A stretch of DNA of 64,000 nt, taken from assembly GCF_016654015.1 (NCBI RefSeq), contig NZ_JAEPWM010000002.1:642483-706482 (forward strand), read 5' to 3'. Positions 60,382 through 64,000 of the stretch are shown piece after piece. A model generated the notes under the pieces. The model saw only the letters and a program-made list of their open reading frames with translations. It did not search any database and had not been told where the DNA came from. Origin of the DNA: Ramlibacter ginsenosidimutans (GTDB taxonomy: Bacteria > Pseudomonadota > Gammaproteobacteria > Burkholderiales > Burkholderiaceae_C). Every line of letters starts with the position of its first letter. Position 1 is the first letter of the stretch. The position numbers and the translations under genes are program-made.

Positions 60382-61776
60382 ATGCCCGCCCCGCACCCGA
60401 CCGCCTTCGACACGCTTCCGCTTGCCCCCGCCACCCTGGAGAACCTGAAGCGGCTGGGCTACCTGGAGATGACCGCCATCCAGGCCGCAAGCCTGCCGCC
60501 CGCCCTGCTGGGCAAGGACCTGATCGCGCAGGCGAAGACCGGCAGCGGCAAGACCGCGGCCTTCGCGCTGGCGCTGCTCGCCAACCTCAACACCCGCCGC
60601 TTCGCGGTGCAGGCGCTGGTGCTGTGCCCCACGCGGGAGCTCGCCGACCAGGTCACCACCGAGATCCGGCGGCTCGCGCGTGCCGACGACAACATCAAGG
60701 TGGTCACGCTGTCCGGCGGCGTGCCGCTGCGTGGCCAGACCACCAGCCTGGAGCACGGCGCACACATCGTGGTAGGCACGCCCGGCCGCGTGATGGACCA
60801 CCTCGATCGCGGCAACCTGCAGCTGGACGCGCTGAACACGCTGGTGCTGGACGAGGCGGACCGCATGCTGGACATGGGGTTCGTCGATGACATCGCGAAG
60901 GTGGCGCGGCAATGTCCGCCGCAGCGTCAGACCCTGCTGTTCTCCGCGACCTATCCGGAAGGCATCGCGAAGCTGGCGGCGCAGTTCATGAAGAACCCGG
61001 TCACCGTCAAGGTGGAAGCGCAGCACGGCGGCGAGCAGATCGAGCAGCGCTGGTACGAGGTGCGCGAGTCCGAGCGCCTGACCGCCGTGGCGCGCCTGCT
61101 GGACCACTTCCGTCCCGCGAGCGCGCTCGCCTTCTGCAACACCAAGGCGCGCTGCCGCGAACTCGCCGAGCTGCTGCAGGCCCAGGGCTACAGCGCGCTG
61201 GCGCTGCACGGCGACCTGGAGCAGCGCGACCGCGACCAGGTGCTGGTGCGCTTCGCCAACGGCAGCTGCACGGTGCTGGTGGCCACCGACGTCGCCGCGC
61301 GCGGCCTCGACGTCGCGGGACTCGCGGCGGTCATCAACGTGGACGTGACGCCTGACCCCGAGATCCACGTGCACCGCATCGGCCGCACGGGCCGCGCGGG
61401 CGAGAGCGGCCTGGCGCTCAACCTCGCGAGCCTGGACGAGATGGGCGCGGTCGGCCGGATCGAGCAACTGCAGGGGCGGCCTTCGGAGTGGCACGCGGTG
61501 TCGGAGCTCACGCCGGCCGCGGGCGGGCGCCTGCTGCCCGCTATGGCGACGGTGCACATCCAGGCCGGCCGCAAGGAAAAGATCCGTCCCGGCGACGTGC
61601 TGGGCGCGCTGACGGCGGACCTGGGCTACACGCGCGAGCAGGTCGGCAAGATCGACATCAACGAATTCGCCACCTACGTCGCGGTGGCGCGCGACATCGC
61701 GAAGGACGTGGTGGCGGGGCTGAACGCGGGCAAGGTCAAGGGCCGCAGCGTCAAGGCGCGGTTGCTGAACGATTGA
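60382..61776 (+). CDS. dbpA: ATP-dependent RNA helicase DbpA
   Basis: The 464-residue DEAD-box helicase has Q-motif region (LKRLGYLEMTAIQAASLPP), motif I AQAKTGSGKT, Ia PTRELADQV, II VLDEADRMLDMGF, III LLFSATYPE, V ATDVAARGLDV and VI HRIGRTGRAGE. A C-terminal DbpA RNA-binding domain (about 390-464; RKEKIRPGDVLGALTADLGY) sends it to hairpin 92 of 23S rRNA for large-subunit assembly. Start at 60382. Followed by a family B repeat. Confidence 0.96.
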   Translation: MPAPHPTAFDTLPLAPATLENLKRLGYLEMTAIQAASLPPALLGKDLIAQAKTGSGKTAAFALALLANLNTRRFAVQALVLCPTRELADQVTTEIRRLARADDNIKVVTLSGGVPLRGQTTSLEHGAHIVVGTPGRVMDHLDRGNLQLDALNTLVLDEADRMLDMGFVDDIAKVARQCPPQRQTLLFSATYPEGIAKLAAQFMKNPVTVKVEAQHGGEQIEQRWYEVRESERLTAVARLLDHFRPASALAFCNTKARCRELAELLQAQGYSALALHGDLEQRDRDQVLVRFANGSCTVLVATDVAARGLDVAGLAAVINVDVTPDPEIHVHRIGRTGRAGESGLALNLASLDEMGAVGRIEQLQGRPSEWHAVSELTPAAGGRLLPAMATVHIQAGRKEKIRPGDVLGALTADLGYTREQVGKIDINEFATYVAVARDIAKDVVAGLNAGKVKGRSVKARLLND

Positions 61777-61807
61777 GGGATTGGAAGCTTGGGTGGTGAC
61801 CGAGGCA

Positions 61808-61923
61808 GGAGAATGCAGAGTGCGCAGAGGTTACGCAGAGGACGCAAAGGAAAACCTTGAAAGGAACACCTTTCGATGTCTTCTCTGCGTCCTCTGCGTA
61901 ACCTTTGCGTCCTCTGCGTTCTC
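61808..61923. repeat. family B palindromic repeat (after dbpA)
   Basis: Arms ATGCAGAGTGCGCAGAGG...TTACGCAGAGGACGCAAAGG and the inverse TCTCTGCGTCCTCTGCGTAACC...TTTGCGTCCTCTGCGTTCTC with a loop containing CACCTTTCGATG. It lies between the convergent dbpA and aldo/keto reductase genes. Fourth copy of the family. Confidence 0.85.
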
Positions 61924-61950
61924 CCGCTCGAACAAGCACTAGCTGCCGCC

Positions 61951-62946
61951 CTACCGCTCGCTATCCAGGTGCGCCAGCTGCGCCTGCGGATAACGCCCGC
62001 CTTGCGCCGACCCCTTCGGCACGGCCTGCTCGATCGCGGCGAGGTCCGCATCGCCGAGGCGCAGCGCCAGTGCGCCGATCGCCTCCTGCAGCCGCTCGCG
62101 CTTGCGCGCCCCGATCAGGGGCACGATGTCCTTGCCTTGCGCCAGCACCCAGGCGATCGCGACCTGCGCCACGGTTGCATCGAGTCCTTGCGCGACCTTG
62201 CGCAGCGCTTCCACGAGTTGCAGGTTGGCTTCGACATTGCCTTGCTGGAAGCGCGGCGAGGCGTTGCGGAAATCGCCTTGCGCCTTCTGCGCCGGGTCCC
62301 AGTGCCCGCTGATGAGGCCGCGCGAGAGCACACCGTAGGCGGTGATGGCGATGCCCAGCTCGCGGCAGGTCGCGAGGATGCCGTTGTCCTCGATGCCGCG
62401 CGAGATCAGCGAGTATTCGATCTGCAGGTCGGCGATGGGGTGCACGGCCGCGGCGCGGCGGATCGTGTCGGCGCCCACCTCCGACAAGCCGATGTGGCGC
62501 ACGTAGCCCGCCTTCACCATGTCCGCGATCGCGCCGACCGTGTCCTCGATCGGCACATCGGGGTCGAGCCGCGCGGGCCGGTAGATGTCGATGTGGTCCA
62601 CCCGCAGGCGCTGCAGCGAGTAGGCGAGGAAGTTCTTCACCGCGTTGGGCCGAGCGTCGTAGCCGTTCCACTGGTGCGCCGGGTCGCGCAGCGCGCCGAA
62701 CTTCACGCTGATGAGGCAGTCCTCGCGCGAGCGGCTGGCGAGCGCCTCGCCGACCAGCATCTCGTTGTGGCCCATGCCGTAGAAGTCGCCGGTGTCCAGC
62801 AGGTCGATGCCGGCGTCCAGCGCGGCGCGAATCGTCGCGATGCTCTCCGCGCGATCGGCCGGCCCGTACATGCCCGACATGCCCATGCAGCCGAGTCCGA
62901 GCACCGACACCGAGGGCCCGGTGCGGCCGAGATTGATCTTGTCCAT
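61951..62946 (-). CDS. aldo/keto reductase
   Basis: The 331-residue NADPH-dependent TIM-barrel reductase. Start MDKINLGRTGPSVSVLGLGC, LLDTGDFYGMGHNEMLVGEA (catalytic Asp and Tyr), SVKFGAL (Lys) and the C-terminal cofactor loop LIGARKRERLQEAIGALAL. The fourth tetrad position, usually His in Y-x-x-H-R, is Ala here (IYRPARLDPDVPIEDTVGA); this Pro-Ala-Arg form is a subfamily feature I recall from other proteobacteria, so activity may still be present. Substrate unknown. Confidence 0.93.
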   Translation of the reverse strand: MDKINLGRTGPSVSVLGLGCMGMSGMYGPADRAESIATIRAALDAGIDLLDTGDFYGMGHNEMLVGEALASRSREDCLISVKFGALRDPAHQWNGYDARPNAVKNFLAYSLQRLRVDHIDIYRPARLDPDVPIEDTVGAIADMVKAGYVRHIGLSEVGADTIRRAAAVHPIADLQIEYSLISRGIEDNGILATCRELGIAITAYGVLSRGLISGHWDPAQKAQGDFRNASPRFQQGNVEANLQLVEALRKVAQGLDATVAQVAIAWVLAQGKDIVPLIGARKRERLQEAIGALALRLGDADLAAIEQAVPKGSAQGGRYPQAQLAHLDSER

Positions 62947-63004
62947 GGCGTTTTCAGGATAGCAAAGGCGCACGCAGCCGGGGGCTCGCCGCGCCCGCCG
63001 CGCT

Positions 63005-63784
63005 TCACGTCGCCAGCGCGGCCGTCCACTCGAGCAGACTGGGCAGGGCCGCGCGGGGCGCACTGAAGTGATCGCCCGGTACGGCCACGAACACGCTCCT
63101 GGCGTTCTTCGGCGCCGAAGGAAAGAGCGTGCCGCGTGCGTATGCGAGGATGTTCTCCGATTCGCCCACCGCCATGAACAGCGGCAGGCCGGCGGGCAGC
63201 TCGCGGCACGAACGTGTCATCGAGCCCAGGCCTTCCGCGTCGAAGTACGAGAGGTACGCGTTCGCGCTGGTGCGCACCTGGCGCGAGCGGCCCTGGTTCG
63301 TGTCGGGGAACGAGGCCTTCTCCTCGCCTGCACCGCGGGCGATCATCTCCCGCGCCTTCTGCACGCCGGGTGCCACCTCGCGCTGGAAGCCGCGCGCCTC
63401 GGGCACGTGTCCCGGCGACAGCGCGAACACGCCAGCCAGCGGCCGCCGGCTCGCGGCATAGGCGAGCGCCGCGTTCGCGCCCAGGCTGTGGCCACCCACG
63501 ACGAGACGGGTCGCGCCATCGGCCTGCAAGTCCTTGCACGCCGCGGCGATCTCTTCGAGTGCGGCGGGATAGGGGATGTCGAACTCGCGGCGCTGCGACC
63601 ATGCCATCTCGGGCGTCGCCACCTTGCAGCGGGCGGAGCGCAGTCCCTGCGCGATGTCGTACACGCCGTTCGGCCGCCCCTGCTTGCCGTGCAGCACGAC
63701 CACGCCCGTCACGCCGTCCGCGGCGCGCGTCGAAGGGAAGGCGCCCAGCGAAGACAGCCAGGCCAGCAGATCGCGTCGTTTCAT
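63005..63784 (-). CDS. alpha/beta hydrolase (exported)
   Basis: The 259-residue alpha/beta hydrolase with N-terminal signal (MKRRDLLAWLSSLGAFPSTR; KRR start could be Tat-like). The nucleophile elbow is GGHSLGANAA, an acid is expected after the PLFMAVGESENIL strand, and His lies in AVPGDHFSAP. It is related to the DUF3530/dienelactone-hydrolase group. The last 216 bases of the window upstream of it contain no supportable gene. Confidence 0.88.
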   Translation of the reverse strand: MKRRDLLAWLSSLGAFPSTRAADGVTGVVVLHGKQGRPNGVYDIAQGLRSARCKVATPEMAWSQRREFDIPYPAALEEIAAACKDLQADGATRLVVGGHSLGANAALAYAASRRPLAGVFALSPGHVPEARGFQREVAPGVQKAREMIARGAGEEKASFPDTNQGRSRQVRTSANAYLSYFDAEGLGSMTRSCRELPAGLPLFMAVGESENILAYARGTLFPSAPKNARSVFVAVPGDHFSAPRAALPSLLEWTAALAT

Positions 63785-64000
63785 GGCGGCTCCTGCGAGA
63801 ACAGGCGCCACGATAGCCGCTCCGGCTGTGCGGCGTCGAGAAGCGATTTTGCACGGGAGCACGAACTCGTTGCCTCGTCGGAGGGCGGGGGCGTCGCGGC
63901 AGGCGGCGTGCGGTGCAGGCCCGCTGGGCATCGGTCGGCGCTGCGCGCCGACTCCCCTGGAAGCCGGTCCGGGCGGCGTCGCGCGGCACAACTCGCAGAG

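Overview
This is a 64 kb stretch of very GC-rich chromosome. Gene order, the Bug-type binding protein, the full urease/Urt set, the sox gene order and the dispersed palindromic repeats all point to a betaproteobacterium of order Burkholderiales, most likely a Comamonadaceae member of the Ramlibacter/Variovorax type. That placement rests on family knowledge, not on a search. Nothing looks like a prophage or an integrated plasmid. Base and codon use appear uniform by eye.

Layout. (1) 0-2 kb: tRNA-Ser(UGA), a lone receiver-domain protein and small proteins. (2) 2.1-6.4 kb, minus strand: urease operon ureABCEFG without ureD. (3) 6.6-11.0 kb, plus strand, divergent from urease: a 1146-residue fusion of an NCS1-type transporter, a cysteine cluster, a histidine kinase and a receiver, overlapping a LuxR-type response regulator by one base. 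(4) 11-17.7 kb: a possible HEPN-like protein, a LysR/Bug/PdxA-like cluster, DctA and a hemerythrin-like protein. (5) 17.9-23.9 kb: urea ABC transporter urtABCDE. (6) 24-28.6 kb: small proteins, then an NMT1/SsuA-type ABC importer operon ending in the missing ureD. (7) 29-32.4 kb: a small membrane protein, malic enzyme MaeB and a DUF2917-like protein. (8) 32.4-44.4 kb: thiosulfate-oxidation locus with an ArsR-type regulator, metallo-beta-lactamase and thioredoxin-like proteins and soxCDYZAXB, bracketed by two YeeE/YedE transporters, with a YeeE relic beside one of them. (9) 44.5-64 kb: housekeeping and accessory genes, including a DUF433/DUF5615 toxin-antitoxin pair, an ECF41 sigma factor with its AhpD-like partner and two matching promoters, a MITE-like element, a pseudouridine-synthase-like protein lacking its catalytic Asp, an AbrB-type membrane protein, a PhyH/enolase/RraA cluster, DbpA helicase, an aldo/keto reductase and a hydrolase.

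How it fits together. The first half is mostly nitrogen scavenging: urea is imported by UrtABCDE and hydrolysed by nickel urease. The transporter-kinase fusion between them is a candidate sensor of a urea- or purine-type nitrogen source. The second half carries periplasmic Sox thiosulfate oxidation with SoxCD, so complete oxidation of thiosulfate to sulfate is expected.

Three families of imperfect palindromic repeats recur. Family A is built on GTAGGCTGGTGGTGAGC, family B on ACGCAGAGGACGCAAAGG and family C on CCTCCCCCTCTGGGGGAGG. One copy of A lies in frame inside ureF, and one copy of C lies in the 5' part of urtC. The observations I rate highest are the transporter-cysteine-cluster-kinase fusion, the two exact ECF41 promoters (one implying a leaderless sigma mRNA), the repeat inserted in ureF, and the Asp-less pseudouridine synthase.
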